A stretch of 64,000 bases of DNA from Hermatobates lingyangjiaoensis (lineage: Eukaryota; Arthropoda; Insecta; Hemiptera; Hermatobatidae). Shown piece by piece: positions 33,140 through 44,640 of the stretch (positions within the stretch are counted from its first letter, which is position 1; every line of letters starts with the position of its first letter). A model generated the notes under the pieces. It was not told the DNA's origin and ran no database searches. It worked only from the letters and a program-made list of their open reading frames with translations. The stretch spans positions 124,001 through 188,000 of the forward strand of contig JAPFBL010000523.1 in assembly GCA_026182355.1 (NCBI GenBank), in the 5' to 3' direction. The position numbers and the translations under genes are program-made.

Positions 33140-33790
33140 ATACAATATTTATCATACATCAGTCAGTTTTTATGTTTAAAAGAAACTTTCAAAGTCAACA
33201 TTTCTGTTTTATTTGATACACTTTCATAGGCTTATAATAAAGAATAAAAATAAGAACTGGAAAAAGAAAAAAATTTGGAAATACTATATAATAAAAAATA
33301 TTAGTCATCTCTTAACTAGAGAAGTGAATTTCTCTATATAAGTAGTATTTATTTAGGTGTTTAGTGTTAATTATATTTTGGTTAATCTATAACTGTTACT
33401 GTAATTTTATATTGTTTAGTAGATATTTGTTTCCAAGTTGAAATTGTTTATTGTTTACTTTACCGTTCTTGTTAAATTCAGTATAGTTGTGTTAAAAAAT
33501 TCCATTCCTTAAAGTTAAACATTTTAAATCTCTTATTCAAGTTCTTTCTTTGTCAGTACTATTCAAAATGTCATGCTTTTGCAAGTTTAATCAGTTTTTA
33601 GTTCAGAATATTTACTTTTGTAACTTTCTAGATGTTTAACAGTTCACCATTTCATATATGTATGATTTTTTTTTTAAATCTTTTAATCCTTTTAAATTTT
33701 TTCTTCACAAACGGAAAAGAACCACGGAAAGGAAATTACAAATAAATTTTCGTGTCCTTTCGGGGGGGGCCCCCGGAAAAAAATAATATA
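33140..33790. other. AT-rich DNA with short error-like patch
   Basis: A weak family D relic (about 33160-33235) is visible. At 33700-33785 an unusual GGGGGGGCCCCCGG patch and doubled bases precede a (TA)n tract. Confidence 0.4.
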
Positions 33791-33819
33791 TATATATATA
33801 TATATAATATAATATATAA

Positions 33820-33990
33820 AAAAATTATTATCGCGTCGTTCTTCGACGTGGGGAGATCTCTCTCACTTCGTCCTCTTTCTAGTCTACTCTACTCCTGATG
33901 ACGAACAACAGTTCGAAATATTGAATTCTGTAAGTGTTGTTTTATTCTTTTTTCTGTGTCGTGCTTTGTGTAATTTAAAGTTATATATAT
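33820..33990 (+). repeat. PLE family F pLTR arm with hammerhead
   Basis: The core at 33895-33922 is CTGATGA, C, GAAC/GUUC, GAAATATT. It is the plus-orientation counterpart of the minus-strand unit at 5745-6075 and includes the same upstream CTCTCTCACTTCGTCCTC. Confidence 0.7.
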
Positions 33991-34017
33991 AACTCTTTTA
34001 TTATATATATATATATA

Positions 34018-34320
34018 TCCACTTAAAATTAGAAAAAACGATCCAAACTGGACGCAAATCAGTTCACAAACGAAGAAAAGCAACACACAGAGAAAGAGAC
34101 ACACTTACAAACTCAAATTTTCGGATGATCCGTCTTCAGGAGAAAAGAGAGAATGGGCGACCAAGCACGCAGGAAACGGGTTTCCTGCCGTTGTGTTTCC
34201 GGCGTGCTTGGTCGCCCATTCTCTCTTTTCTCCTGAAGACGGATCATCCGAAAATTTGAGTTTGTAAGTGTGTCTCTTTCTCTGTGTGTTGCTTTTCTTC
34301 GTTTGTGAACTATATATATA
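34018..34320. repeat. PLE family B fold-back, near-perfect
   Basis: The arms 34055-34180 and 34186-34312 mirror each other, each with a hammerhead (plus core 34233-34257). The outer left end carries the small hairpin AATCAGTT-flanked ATCCAAACTGGAC. Confidence 0.8.
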
Positions 34321-34336
34321 TATAAATATAACTTTT

Positions 34337-34369
<33 letters not shown>

Positions 34370-34372
<3 letters not shown>

Positions 34373-34865
34373 CACTCTTTTACTCTTATCTTTATTGTAC
34401 TTTTCTTTATTTCTAATTATACCTTCCCTATTAATTCTTACTTTCATTCAACTCTCTTATTTTAATACATTTCCTTGTCCTTTAATAATCTTTTATCCTT
34501 CATTTACTTTAATATTCTTAATCTATTTATTCTCTATTAGTCCAGTTATACTGTTGACCTTTCAACTCTTTTATTCTAACCACTTGTTTCTTGTTCATTA
34601 TTGACCTTTGACCTTCTCTTTATATTAACCTGTACTATCCTTTTAATCTATTTATAGCAATGACTAAGCATGAGTCATCGATTTTAATTTAACATGTCAC
34701 TTGGCCAACTCCTTTTCCAGTTGAACCCTGTTAGCAGGAGGTTAAGTTTGTAGGATCGAATCTCTCAGTCTTAAGATCGTGAATGCCGAGACTGCGGTTA
34801 ATTTTAATTATACCTGTTTAAAAGAGGATCTGCTGCCTATTTATACCAATATATACATATATATA
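34370..34865 (+). repeat. PLE family T unit ending at conserved peptide
   Basis: The body matches 18130-18640. The end encodes V-N-A-E-T-A-V-N-F-N, then L-K-E-D-L-L-P-I-Y-T-N, then Ile-Tyr from (TA)n. Confidence 0.65.
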
Positions 34866-34871
34866 TATAAT

Positions 34872-34911
<40 letters not shown>

Positions 34912-35029
34912 TGCATCAAATCTTTTCAACATTAAAATACATTACTATAAATTAAACATTGAGATACACAATATAAAAGTTTTTGAAAGTCTATAAGGTC
35001 TATGATTTTTTTAAAAATTTTGAAATGGT

Positions 35030-35180
35030 CCACTGTTTTGCATTATCGTACTATTTGCTGGAGGCCAGCCACAATCAGTTGTTTTTGTAAATGTCATAAA
35101 TAGTTGTCGCTCTTGGTCAAGAATTGGGCAGCTGAAGAGTATATGGTTCTCTTCGACAAAACATCATTGTCAATCGTATC
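35030..35180 (-). pseudogene. R1-type LINE ORF2 C-terminal fragment
   Basis: The minus strand reads N-H-I-L-F-S-C-P-I-L-D-Q-E-R-Q-L-F. This resembles the cysteine-containing tail (HxxxxCPxxxxER) found after the RT of R1/jockey-group LINEs. It is a short relic. Confidence 0.5.
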
Positions 35181-35660
35181 GGATTCGATCATATAAAGTA
35201 CCCCGTTTTCCCTTCTCCTCGACACAGATTATGACGTCAGCCACCCGCCAACTCCTTCTCCCGCCAATTATAATGAACAACTTGCACTATTGCCTCAAAC
35301 GACCAGAGACGGAAACATCTTCATTCCGCTCTCATACTTGAGACTACGAGTGACCTGCGTCTAGTGTTTGACCATCACTTCTACTTAAGTTTTTATCTGT
35401 CGTTGATAGTCCTCTGTTGTATGGAGTAATTCTACCATTGTTAAATAAATTCGATATGCAAGATACTGGAGAGCCGAATGAGTGCATTCCATTCGAAACT
35501 AGTCGTATTCGAAGTATCGATACGGCTCTGAGTATCGAATAACGTATTCGATATATGCTCGTCTTCAGTTGTAGAACCCTATCAACAATTATTTTTTTAC
35601 GTATTTCTTTTCTCGTCTTACAACTTTTCCCTTTCAGGGAAAACATAAAAAAGTATATAA
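35180..35660. other. Unclassified, moderately GC-rich stretch
   Basis: Repeated short words such as ATTCGA and GTATCGA occur at 35500-35560. A 100-codon minus-strand frame (35344-35646) shows no recognisable similarity and I do not call it a gene. Confidence 0.3.
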
Positions 35661-35668
35661 CCTACCCA

Positions 35669-36334
35669 GTGGCATAGTAACTATTTTTGCCGCTCAGGGC
35701 GGTCCTAAGATTTGCCACCGATAATCAGTTAACATTCAAAACCCCAGAACATCCCAAAAATATTTATTTTCATGGAATTAAAATCAACGATCTAATTTTA
35801 GACTGCTGTTATTAGTCCCAGACTTTCATCCGTATCACTGTACTCTTATACATTAAACAGTCATAATCAAGAAAACCAAAGATTTTTCAAAACAAAAACT
35901 TATAATTGAAATCATAAAAAAAAATGTTAAATTAAATTAAATTGGCTCGCAAATAAATATAATAAATGTTTAACCCCATTAAAAAAAAACTAGTTTTGTA
36001 AAATTTCAAATAAATTTATTTTCAATTTGCTAATTTTACAGTTGAAAATCCGTTTAAAAACACAATTACAAAAATAAAACATAAAAACAATTACGACCTT
36101 AAAAAAAACTCATTTCTGTATAAAATTTCAGATTTTTTGTTAGCTTTTTATTATTTTAATTTGTTTCTAATTTACCTCCTCAAAATGCCGTCTCTTGGCT
36201 GACTCCCCCCCCCCCCCTTTCCTAAGCCACTGAATATACCTACTTTATTATTTTAATCTGTTTCTATGTTACCCCCTCAAAATGCGGTCTCTTGGCTGAC
36301 CCCCCCCCCCCCCCTTTCCTAAGTAAGCCACTGA
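35669..36334. mobile_element. hAT-like element with duplicated poly(C) 3' end
   Basis: The left end is CAGTGGCATAG. The right end is CTAAGCCACTG or TAAGTAAGCCACTG, the reverse complement apart from small changes. About 95 bp at the right end, including a C14-C16 run, is present twice in tandem (about 36130-36232 and 36236-36334). No transposase was found. Confidence 0.6.
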
Positions 36335-36828
36335 ACAAACCTAGGTCAAAATAGACAATGTCTTCCCAGGAAATTGGGAAAAAAACTGGATACTTAAACA
36401 ATAAAATTTATAAACAGTCATAACTAACAGCAATAATCATGTGGTCCAATATCGACATCAAGAGCAAGGAATCCCAAATTCAAATCATATACAAAATACC
36501 TAATTTATATTACCTTGCCTTTATGAACACCCTGTAGTAGCAGGTACAGCGTCTCATAGATGGTAATGCCAGTCCAAAAAAGAAGCTAATATCACATGGC
36601 ACCACTTTGATTTCCTGAGGGTAATATGCGCTTTCCAACTATCTGGCATGTTGATCAAGTTGCCTCCATAGAAGGGATCTACTAAGCACATGGCTTTCAT
36701 TAAAGTCGAAAAGCATAGAACTTCAAGGATCTCCTACTTCACACAATAAAACAATCAATTCATTTGGGCATCAAATAGCCAAACGATTCAGATAATTATA
36801 TATATATATAAATATATAATATATATAT

Positions 36829-37173
36829 ACACTTTTTCTTCTTCTTGGAGTTTGGTCAGGGTTAATATACGGAATCACCTATTCGCCAACGTTTCGTCTT
36901 TATTTTAAGGCATCCTCAGGGTTATATAACTAAGAAAAACAATCGACATTTGTCATATCTACTTTACAATCATCATTACAAATTCAAAAAACTAGCCTTG
37001 AGTAAGTAAGTTTTTTGAATTTGTAATGATGATTGTAAAGTAGATATGACAAATGTCCATTGTTTTTTCTTAGTTTATAGAACTGAGGATGCCTTGAAAT
37101 AAAGACGAAACGTTGGCGAATAGGTGATTCCGTATATTAACCCTGACCAAACTCCAAGGAGAAGAAAAAGTGT
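36829..37173. repeat. PLE family H fold-back
   Basis: The arms 36829-36991 and 37008-37173 are nearly perfect reverse complements. Each contains CTGAGGATGCCTT, an AT-rich stem II region and GAAACGTTGGCG (plus core 37083-37114). The loop is AGCCTTGAGTAAGTA. Confidence 0.85.
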
Positions 37174-37296
37174 TTATTAGTAAATTGTGGTCAACAAAAC
37201 AATACCTTATATATATATATATATATATAAATATATCGATAGAGAGAGACAGCTGACCGTATTCGATGAGAGAACAGTTATATATCGTATAAACTA

Positions 37297-37595
37297 GTAT
37301 TGACATCAAGAATTACACAGAAATGAAACAGAAACTCACTACTATATTTCGATGGCTCGTCATCCAGAAGATAGAGAACGTTAGTCGCTCAGCAGTTACA
37401 GACCATGACACATGGTGGTCGTAGAATGAACGTGGTCATTCCTAGTATATGAGCTTTTACGGGCCTCGCAGCTCCCGATATTACATGGATACTCATACAC
37501 AAGATTTGTCTTTTGACTCTTTTACGAGATATTTTCATTAGTTAACTGCCTTCTAAGGAGCTTGTTAATAAGTTATCAGGTTCACACTATCCTCA
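37297..37595 (-). repeat. PLE family G 3' end, duplicate copy
   Basis: It matches 37802-38116 along its length, including the inverted hammerhead segment (here CGTCATCCAG, one base inserted). It contains the end of the GIY-YIG region only. Confidence 0.7.
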
Positions 37596-37728
37596 GTAGA
37601 AGTTTGAATGTTTAGCTGCTCTTCGGCCTGATTCACAAGAGCAACTGACTGAGGTGGGGTGGATGGTGGGGTGGGGGTACTGACAGTTAACGGTTTTTTC
37701 ATCCAATCAGGCGCATATAGTTTAAGCA

Positions 37729-37730
<2 letters not shown>

Positions 37731-37790
<60 letters not shown>
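37731..37790. repeat. (TA)n followed by (GA)n
   Basis: A TA tract (37731-37762) joins a GA tract (37764-37789) at the outer end of the family G unit. Confidence 0.95.
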
Positions 37791-37793
<3 letters not shown>

Positions 37794-37801
37794 GTTATAT
37801 A

Positions 37802-38405
37802 TATATAAACTATATTGACATAAAGAACACACAGAAATGAAACAGAAACTCACTACTATATTTCGATGGCCTCGTCATCAGGAAGATAGAAACGAGTCGC
37901 TCAGCAGACAGACCATGACACATGGTGGCCGTAGAATGAAGTCGTGGTCATTCCTATATATGAGCTTTTACGGGCCTCGCAGCTCCCGATATTACATGAA
38001 TACTCATATACAAGATTTGTTTCTTTTGACTCTTTTACGCTAGGATATTCTTCATTATTAAACTGCCTTCCTAAGGGCTTTGGTAATAAGTTATCAGGGT
38101 CACACTATCCTCAGGCTTAATACATTTAACATTGCTTTTTATAATGCTTTTCAAAACACTTTCATCAGTCTTATATTCATCCGTATACTGGTTGTTGTAG
38201 AATATTTTGTGGTTTGTGCCTGTCTTTAGGCTCTTATTTGTCTGAGGTGAATCTATTCTCCAGGTAGCGTTTTAGAATGTTGTCGAAATATTTGCTTGAG
38301 CAGCCATTGTTGATTAGAGCTTGCTTGGTTGAAGAAATATTACTGTTAAAAAAGTCCCAAGATGAGGCGGTCTTGTACGTTCTGTAGATGAGGGATCTGA
38401 TAGTG
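37802..38405 (-). pseudogene. PLE family G: RT C-terminus, GIY-YIG and hammerhead
   Basis: Read on the minus strand from 38405, I-R-S-L-I-Y-R-T-Y-K-T-A-S-S-W and A-L-I-N-N-G-C-S-S-K-Y-F match the segment after the PLE reverse transcriptase. After stops and a frameshift, N-L-V-Y-E-Y-S-C-N-I-G-S-C-E and S-S-Y-I-G-M-T-T-T give the Cys-x4-Cys and Tyr-Ile-Gly of a PLE GIY-YIG nuclease. The helix after it (F-Y-G-H-H) is damaged. A hammerhead core follows at 37857-37881. The order RT - nuclease - pLTR ribozyme is that of a normal PLE 3' half. The catalytic RT motifs are missing. Confidence 0.7.
37857..37881 (-). ncRNA. Hammerhead ribozyme core, family G
   Basis: CTGATGA, C, a very short GA/UC stem II with loop GGCCA, then GAAATATA (stem III AU/AU). 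Stem I is weak. It is probably less active as a monomer than families A, C or K. Confidence 0.5.
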
Positions 38406-38419
38406 GCGTCATGTTACAT

Positions 38420-39270
38420 TTATACTTAACACATCAAAAAATGGACATCATTCGGTTAATAAATACTTTATTTTGTTGGTTTACAGTCCTTTTCTTGATA
38501 GACATATTTAAAAAATGGGAAGTTTTATTGTGAATAAAAACAATGTAATTTACATTTATTTCTTTTTGAATTCAAAGTCAAAATTAGTAAACAGTTTTGT
38601 AACATATGTCTCATCCAATTAACTAGAAACTAAACAAAAAATATTCTTCAATAACAGACCTAGAATAAATATTTAGTTTACAAAAAAAACTGATGTTACA
38701 TAAATGGTACAGAATATTTTCAAATTAACCTATCTAAATAGTGGAGGTGTTGATACTTTTCTTTTTCCATATTTTTGTTAAAATAGTCTAAGTTTATTCT
38801 AACAATACAATTTACAAAAACAAATTTATATATACATATATATATTTATATATAAATAAATAAATATATATATATAATGGTAACTCTACATGATAAAAAA
38901 TAAAAAAAGAAACTTCTAAATTATGAAAGACACTGAGCACACTCACAATAATTCGAAAAAAAATATAAACTCATACAGACAACAAATGGGTTTTATATTT
39001 GTAAGTCAAACCCTATGACATATACTTACTGCACAGTATCTCTTGAGGAGGGCGATATATGTCGATCACAGTTCAACATAGAATCATATAAGGTACCATA
39101 TCATATCTGTTCCTATTTATTTCTGTTATTTACTTTCCATTAAATAATGACGTCTTTTTTTAATTTTACTATAAATATATAAAACAGGAAATAAATAAGA
39201 TTCTACCTGCTAAATAAAGTAAAATCGAATTCATTTAAATTTAGTGTATATATATAATATAAATATATAT
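38420..39270. other. AT-rich DNA, no gene seen
   Basis: A degenerate hammerhead-like phrase CTTGAGGAGGGCGATATATG followed by GTCGATC lies at about 39043-39068, with the GAAA box lost. Otherwise only AT-rich sequence. Confidence 0.4.
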
Positions 39271-39284
39271 ATATATATATATAT

Positions 39285-39665
39285 ATCAATGACCAAACCA
39301 CAATATGAAATGGGAAAACAAGACTAAGATCTTTCAACCGTAACAAGCGGTCAAAAACCCAACTGAAACACTAGATTCAGAAAACATCTGGTGAGGGGTT
39401 GAGAAGAGTGGTATTGTAAAAGGGTGAAAGCGCAGGAAAGGGACTAATGTCCAGAAAGGGATGTTTGGGGAAACAAAAGAGCACAATAAGAAATAGTAAA
39501 AAAATTTCCGCAAGCTGTCAACTCTCTTAGAAGAGAAACCCTCTTAGAGAGTTTTTGACTCTTGACGAAGACTGCTTGTTACTGTTGAAAGATCTTAGTC
39601 TTGTTTTCCCATTTCATATTGTGGTTTGATCATTGATTGTTATTTCACGTGTTATTCTGAAATCT
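39285..39665. repeat. Extended PLE family A fold-back
   Basis: The left arm carries the long upstream part (39380-39480) known from 51400-51540. The right arm ends at TTATTTCACGTGTTATTCTG. The left hammerhead lost its CTGACGA box; the right one is nearly intact (39550-39590). Confidence 0.7.
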
Positions 39666-40069
39666 TTATAATATATATATATATATATTAAATATTAAAC
39701 GATCTAAAAAAAGTAAAAATTAAATTTAAAAAAAATGATATATAAATACGTAGAATAAAATATATAAAGAATCAATCTGTTTTAAAGGTCAAATTAACTT
39801 TGAAACCTTATCTTTATTGTTTGTTAAAAAAATTTTCATACTTCTGTCCATGAAAAACCTTTTAATTAAAACCAAAACATCAGCTTTCAAAGTTAGATTT
39901 GAACTTGGGAAAACTAACCGATTCTTGATATATTTTACTCTCCTCTAGTATATGACCAATATTTTATAGTATATATATATATATATATGCTTGTAGTACT
40001 CAACTAAACAAGCATAAATAAAGGACTGCTACCAACATATGTAAGTCAATGTTTCTTATCACGAGCACA

Positions 40070-40200
40070 TGTATTCAACACTATTTTTCTTTATCGAGGT
40101 TTGGTCCACCGTCAAACAGTAAAACAACTTTAAGCCTTAAATGTGTTTTGCTGTTTGAAGCTATACCAAACCTCGATAGGCAGAAATAGTCTATATGCAA
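40070..40200. repeat. Family K-related fold-back, short
   Basis: ATCGAGGTTTGGTCCACCGT and TATACCAAACCTCGATAG are opposed. The left arm matches 56025-56075, but the ribozyme itself is deleted. Confidence 0.55.
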
Positions 40201-40224
40201 AATTGTCACAATAACACGTGATAT

Positions 40225-40395
40225 AAATATTCAGGTAAATCACCACAAATGATTGAAGATAATCGCTCTGAGGTCTTTAATTTTCACGTCGAATACAACT
40301 TGTATTCACTTGCTCTCTGACGACATGACAACGAAAGGCCTCAGAGCGATTATCTTCAATCATTTTTGGTGAGTTACCTGAATATATATAAAGAT
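40225..40395. repeat. PLE family I fold-back
   Basis: ATTCAGGTAAATCACCA and TGGTGAGTTACCTGAAT define the outer arms. Inside, TGATTGAAGATAATCGCTCT mirrors AGAGCGATTATCTTCAATCA. The right side carries the hammerhead at 40317-40342. Confidence 0.75.
40317..40342 (+). ncRNA. Hammerhead ribozyme core, family I
   Basis: CTGACGA, a short stem II region, then GAAAGGCCTC (stem III AGG/CCU, cleavage after CUC). GCUCU immediately upstream pairs perfectly with AGAGC after the cleavage site. The same five-base stem I and core recur at 59462-59496. Confidence 0.7.
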
Positions 40396-40399
40396 TTCC

Positions 40400-40500
40400 A
40401 TAAAAAAAATCTGTCAATTTTCAGGTTAGAATCAAACTTTCAAAATCTGACAATTAGTTTTTATTTAGAACCTTTTTAATAGGCCTACAACACAATAGAA
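40400..40500 (-). repeat. Family D-like arm, diverged
   Basis: Inverted D phrases (GTCAATTTTCAGG, AACCTTTTTAATAGGCCTAC) are recognisable. The ribozyme core is altered. Confidence 0.5.
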
Positions 40501-40659
40501 AATATAGAGAATCATATAACAATAATGATTCATACATCAAAAGAAACAAAGTAACAACCTATAAAATATTTATAAATCTTCTGATGATGAGAAATGTCAA
40601 CAAAGTGTTTTGGTCTTTTCTATGGAACTTTTAGATTCATATATATATATATAAATATA

Positions 40660-40868
40660 TATAAAAAGATTTCACATAAGCACGTGAAATAACAATCAAT
40701 GATCAAACCACAATATGAAATGGGAAAACAAGACTGAGATCTTTCAACCGTAACAAGCGGTCTTCGTCAGAGTCAAAAACCCAACTGACTCTGACGAAGG
40801 CCTTTTGTTACAGTTGAGACATCTTAGTCTTGTTTTCCCATTCCATATTGTGGTTTGAACATTGATAT
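40660..40868. repeat. PLE family A fold-back
   Basis: The arms 40667-40784 and 40785-40868 are opposed with almost no centre. The right ribozyme has drifted (GAAGGCCTTTTGTTACAGTT), while the left is intact in sequence. Confidence 0.8.
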
Positions 40869-40913
<45 letters not shown>

Positions 40914-41089
40914 ATAATAGACACATTATATAAATATTATAATATTACTGAAGTAATATTATATTATCAGTAAAATATATATTACATTGTAATTTCCTAT
41001 AAGTCGTTTCGCCTGAGTTTTTGGTCTTCCACATCTCTACTCTGCTGAATTTTTTACATGTACCACGTATAAAATGAGGTCCTCAAAGA

Positions 41090-42060
41090 AGCCTTCGCTC
41101 TACTGCAGCTAAGCTGACAATTGTTTAGTAGTTACAAAAGACAATTAAGAACTTTACTTGCTCAAGAACACCCTAAAGGATCTCTCTGGTTTAAAATTTA
41201 CACTGGAGGAAGCAAAGGAGAACCAAATCAACTTCCTTGATATACAGATACATGGATAAGACATGAATATCAGTGTATCAAAAATAAACAGACTAGGGCA
41301 TGTACTTAAACGCCAAAAGTGAATGTCTAGAATGATATAAGATGGGAACTATACATGCCCTTATACATAGGGCCTACAAAATATCATTCACATCGGAATT
41401 ATCCAACCAGAGAATCAACCAATTGAGACGAACTTTCGTGAACAATGGATATTCTAATAATTCTTTCGACAGAGTTCTCAAAACATGCCAAACCAAAAAA
41501 GAAACTTCCAATGGTATTAAGGACCCAAACATCTAAGTACACCATCCGTATATAAAAACTAATTTATGAAAGCCTACAAAATGGATGAGCGAGCACTAAA
41601 GTAGATCCTGAAGAGGAACGTCAAGTGTAAAGAACCAAATGACAGGATACAGCTGTATATTTATTACAAGTCATGAATTACAAACATCTAGCCATCAAGA
41701 ATAGCCCGAATACCACCACAGCTGACCTACAGAAAGTCAACGTTATTTATGAATATAAAGTATAGAGTGTGAGCTCCTGGCTAATGCCAAATATATTGGA
41801 ATGACTAAAACTACACTGTCAAGATGTCTCACAATGCATCTCCAAGCTGAAGCCATAAAGAAGCATACTTTAGACACAAACTAGACAGAGTTGAACCGCC
41901 AGGACCTAACAGAGAACACAACAATCATCAAATGAATGACTACAGCAGACTGCCAATTCACGAAGCACGACAGCAAAACTGAGACAGCACGAACACTCAG
42001 GCTACCAGGAGACCAACCACCAACCTAAACCCATGCCAGGTACCAATGAAAGGACAGTGC
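41090..42060 (+). pseudogene. Decayed PLE: reverse transcriptase end plus GIY-YIG
   Basis: The plus strand reads L-K-N-T-L-K-D-L-S-G-L-K-F-T-L-E and N-Q-I-N-F-L-D-I-Q-I, matching the late palm/thumb part of PLE reverse transcriptases. The frame at 41342-41536 gives I-H-A-L-I-H-R-A-Y-K-I-S-F-T-S-E and T-F-V-N-N-G-Y-S-N-N-S-F, the linker before the nuclease. In another frame, A-K-Y-I-G-M-T-K-T-T-L-S-R-C-L-T-M-H-L (41785-41850) is a GIY-YIG start. Stops and frameshifts occur throughout. Upstream RT motifs, including the catalytic aspartates, are absent. Confidence 0.7.
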
Positions 42061-42355
42061 TAAATACTAACAGCCTATTGGCTGTCAAATTTCACTTCCC
42101 CTTCACTGATTTCAAACTTGAAAATTATTGCAAATGCCAATCGAAACCCGTCGACAAGAATCAGTGATCACATCAAACTTTGTTCTCACAATGAAAAATC
42201 CATATGCAGGCAAATTGAAGTTATTTTTATGTAGTACTTTTAGTGTAACGTCCTTGATATACATTCATCAAAATTAGGATGGTTATCAACTGGAATTAAC
42301 AAAAGTAATACATATAGAGCACAACAAAGAACAGAACAAAGCACTTACCAAGATC

Positions 42356-42383
42356 AATATTTCCAAGAATAGGTCATCGTCAG
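42356..42383 (-). ncRNA. Hammerhead-like core
   Basis: On the minus strand: CTGACGATGACC, loop, TTGGAAATATTG. CTGACGA and GAAATATT are intact, but stem II pairs poorly. Confidence 0.45.
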
Positions 42384-42449
42384 GGAAAAACCAGAAAAGA
42401 AAAAAATGTCGTCAGACTGTTAGCTAACGAATCATCTATCTTATAGTTC

Positions 42450-42474
42450 AAATTTTCGGTTTAACCATCATCAG
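42450..42474 (-). ncRNA. Hammerhead ribozyme core
   Basis: On the minus strand: CTGATGA, U, stem II GGUU/AACC, GAAAATTT. All boxes are canonical. It is 70 bp from another hammerhead-like core of a different family. Confidence 0.6.
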
Positions 42475-42954
42475 GAAGACAAAAATAGAAAATGTATTAC
42501 TGTTTTTCTTCTTCCTAAAAATGGTAAAATCAAAATTTCGAACTATAGGTTTGCTAATATATTGTATGTGCTTCTTTAGTTCGTTTTTGAACTTCGGTTG
42601 TCATTTTTTGGATCCATTTTTTTTCTAAACACTCAAATCCCTTAAGTATTGAAATTATTACATGTGACAGCTGTTTTGAAAACATTTTTTTAAATTATAG
42701 CTGGTAGTGTCTTCAAACCTAAATCTAACAGAAGAAAAAGACAACTACATAGCCAAGGATTGACAACCAATTATTTTAGAGATGTGAGGAGAAATTTGTT
42801 CATAATTGTAATAGTACAGTGGAACTTGTTTCATTTAAATGAATTTATCAATATTTATTTTCTTTCGGTCTGTTGAACTTTCTATTAAATTAATTAATTT
42901 AAAAAAACTGTATTACATGACAGTGGGAAGTTAAAAAAATACTAATTCCAGCGA

Positions 42955-43170
42955 GTTTGACTGAAACTGACGAAGACTAGTTGTTTTGGTTGAAAGATCT
43001 TAGTCACATTTCCGAATATCTTACTGTAGTTTTCACTATGATATTTATTTTCTTGTTTACTTTAAAATTTTGTTTATACACTAACAGAGACCTCTTCCTA
43101 GTTTTAAATAAAATCCGAAAGGTAAGCATTTGAGAGTTTGATTTGAACTTTTGAAAACTGACCGAGTCAC
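42955..43170. repeat. PLE family A and D relics
   Basis: A partial right arm of family A (about 42958-43030) is followed by an inverted family D piece (about 43080-43170). Both have lost ribozyme boxes. Confidence 0.45.
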
Positions 43171-43199
43171 AATTTATTTTAGTATCATTCAAAGAGACA

Positions 43200-44330
43200 A
43201 CTTAACAATTTAACAGATATATTTTTAAATTTTAAATACGCATTACTCTTTTACTCAATTCAATACTTTCTGATGTTTAAATCTATACAACAACACAACT
43301 CAAGTCATTCCAATCATTGAATACTTCCAACATTTTTTATGGCCCCATGACCTTGAAAATAAACAAGGGATTTGTGTCACCCCCACAACAGGCTAAATTC
43401 AATAAAGAAATTGAAAGTATATAATTGTTGGCTGCTCATGGTAAGAAGTAAATTAGTCTTAAGTTACAAAATATATATATAAATATGTATATAAAATACA
43501 GAGAGAAACTGTCAACATAAAGATTTAGAAAATGAATCGATCAGAGTAAAATATTAAAAATTTGTAAAACATGCTTCAGAAAAAATGATAGAAGGCTGGC
43601 TATCAGAAAAAAAATTTGAAATGAGGAAACAAATGAAGTATTAGTTTTTGAAACTACAGAATTTTTGCTTTGTAACTGAAATAATAGTAGCATTAAAAAA
43701 AAAAAAAGAAAAAACTGGTATCATCACAAATAATTACTATAGTTGCTGATAAATATTTCTGTGATGATGAATTAGTGTGAATTCAAAGTGATGAAAATAA
43801 ACTGAAATTCATTCTCAAAGCTACTAAAATCATCAAAGGTTCTTTGAAAAAAGGATTAATGTTAATAAATTTAATTATGGCTTTCTAGAGAGGAATTAAT
43901 AATGTAAGGACTAGAAAGAATGAGCACAACTCATTATGAAGTGGGATATTAATTTGAAGTAAAAGTAGTGTGGAAGGAAACAGTAAAAATGAACTATATA
44001 TTAATGGAAAAGCAAATTTGAAAAAAAAAACATGAGAAGAAAATAATGAAAATGGAAGTAGGAAGGACAACAAAATATTGTTATTTTTTTACAAAAATAG
44101 TCCACTTGGAGGAATAATAATTTGTTTCACATTAAATCTGTCATCAACATTATAAAAAGGGATTCATTGAATTAAATAATTGTTATAACGGTCTCATACA
44201 GCCTTAATTTGATTGATATTCAATATATATTTGAAATAACTCTCTCTAGTACACAAAGAAAACTATTCCTTGTTAAAAAAAAGTACTTAAATGATATTGA
44301 CTAAACAATTTCAAATGTCTAATAATATAA
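43200..44330. other. AT-rich DNA, no gene seen
   Basis: No splice-bounded coding segment or repeat end was recognised. Confidence 0.5.
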
Positions 44331-44334
44331 AAAA

Positions 44335-44640
44335 ATTTCACATAAACACGTCAATATCAATCACAATCAATATAACATAACAATCAATGATCAAACCACA
44401 ATAAGAAATGGGAAAACAAGACTAAGATCTTTCAACCGTAACAAGCGGTCTTCGTCAGAGTTAAAAACCCAACTGAGTTTTGACTCTGACCCAGAGTCAA
44501 AACTCTGTCCAAAACCCAGAGTCAAAAGTCTGTCCAAAACCCAGAGTTGGGTTTCTGACTCTGACAAAGACCGCTTGTTACGGTTGAAAGATCTTAGTCT
44601 TGTTTTCCCATTTCTTATTGTGGTTTGATCATTGAATGTC
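44335..44640. repeat. PLE family A fold-back with expanded centre
   Basis: Both hammerheads are present (TTTCAACCGTAACAAGCGGT; ACCGCTTGTTACGGTTGAAA). The loop contains extra copies of CCAGAGTCAAAACTCTGTCC, a local expansion of the arm tip. Confidence 0.8.

Noticed and set aside
34018..34320. Fold-backs interpreted as ordinary DNA-transposon MITEs
   Set aside because: Arms carry hammerhead cores, there is no fixed short target duplication, and one family A arm is joined to a PLE GIY-YIG coding end.
35344..35646. 100-codon minus-strand frame
   Set aside because: No recognisable motif; sits in a degraded repeat-like stretch next to a LINE relic.
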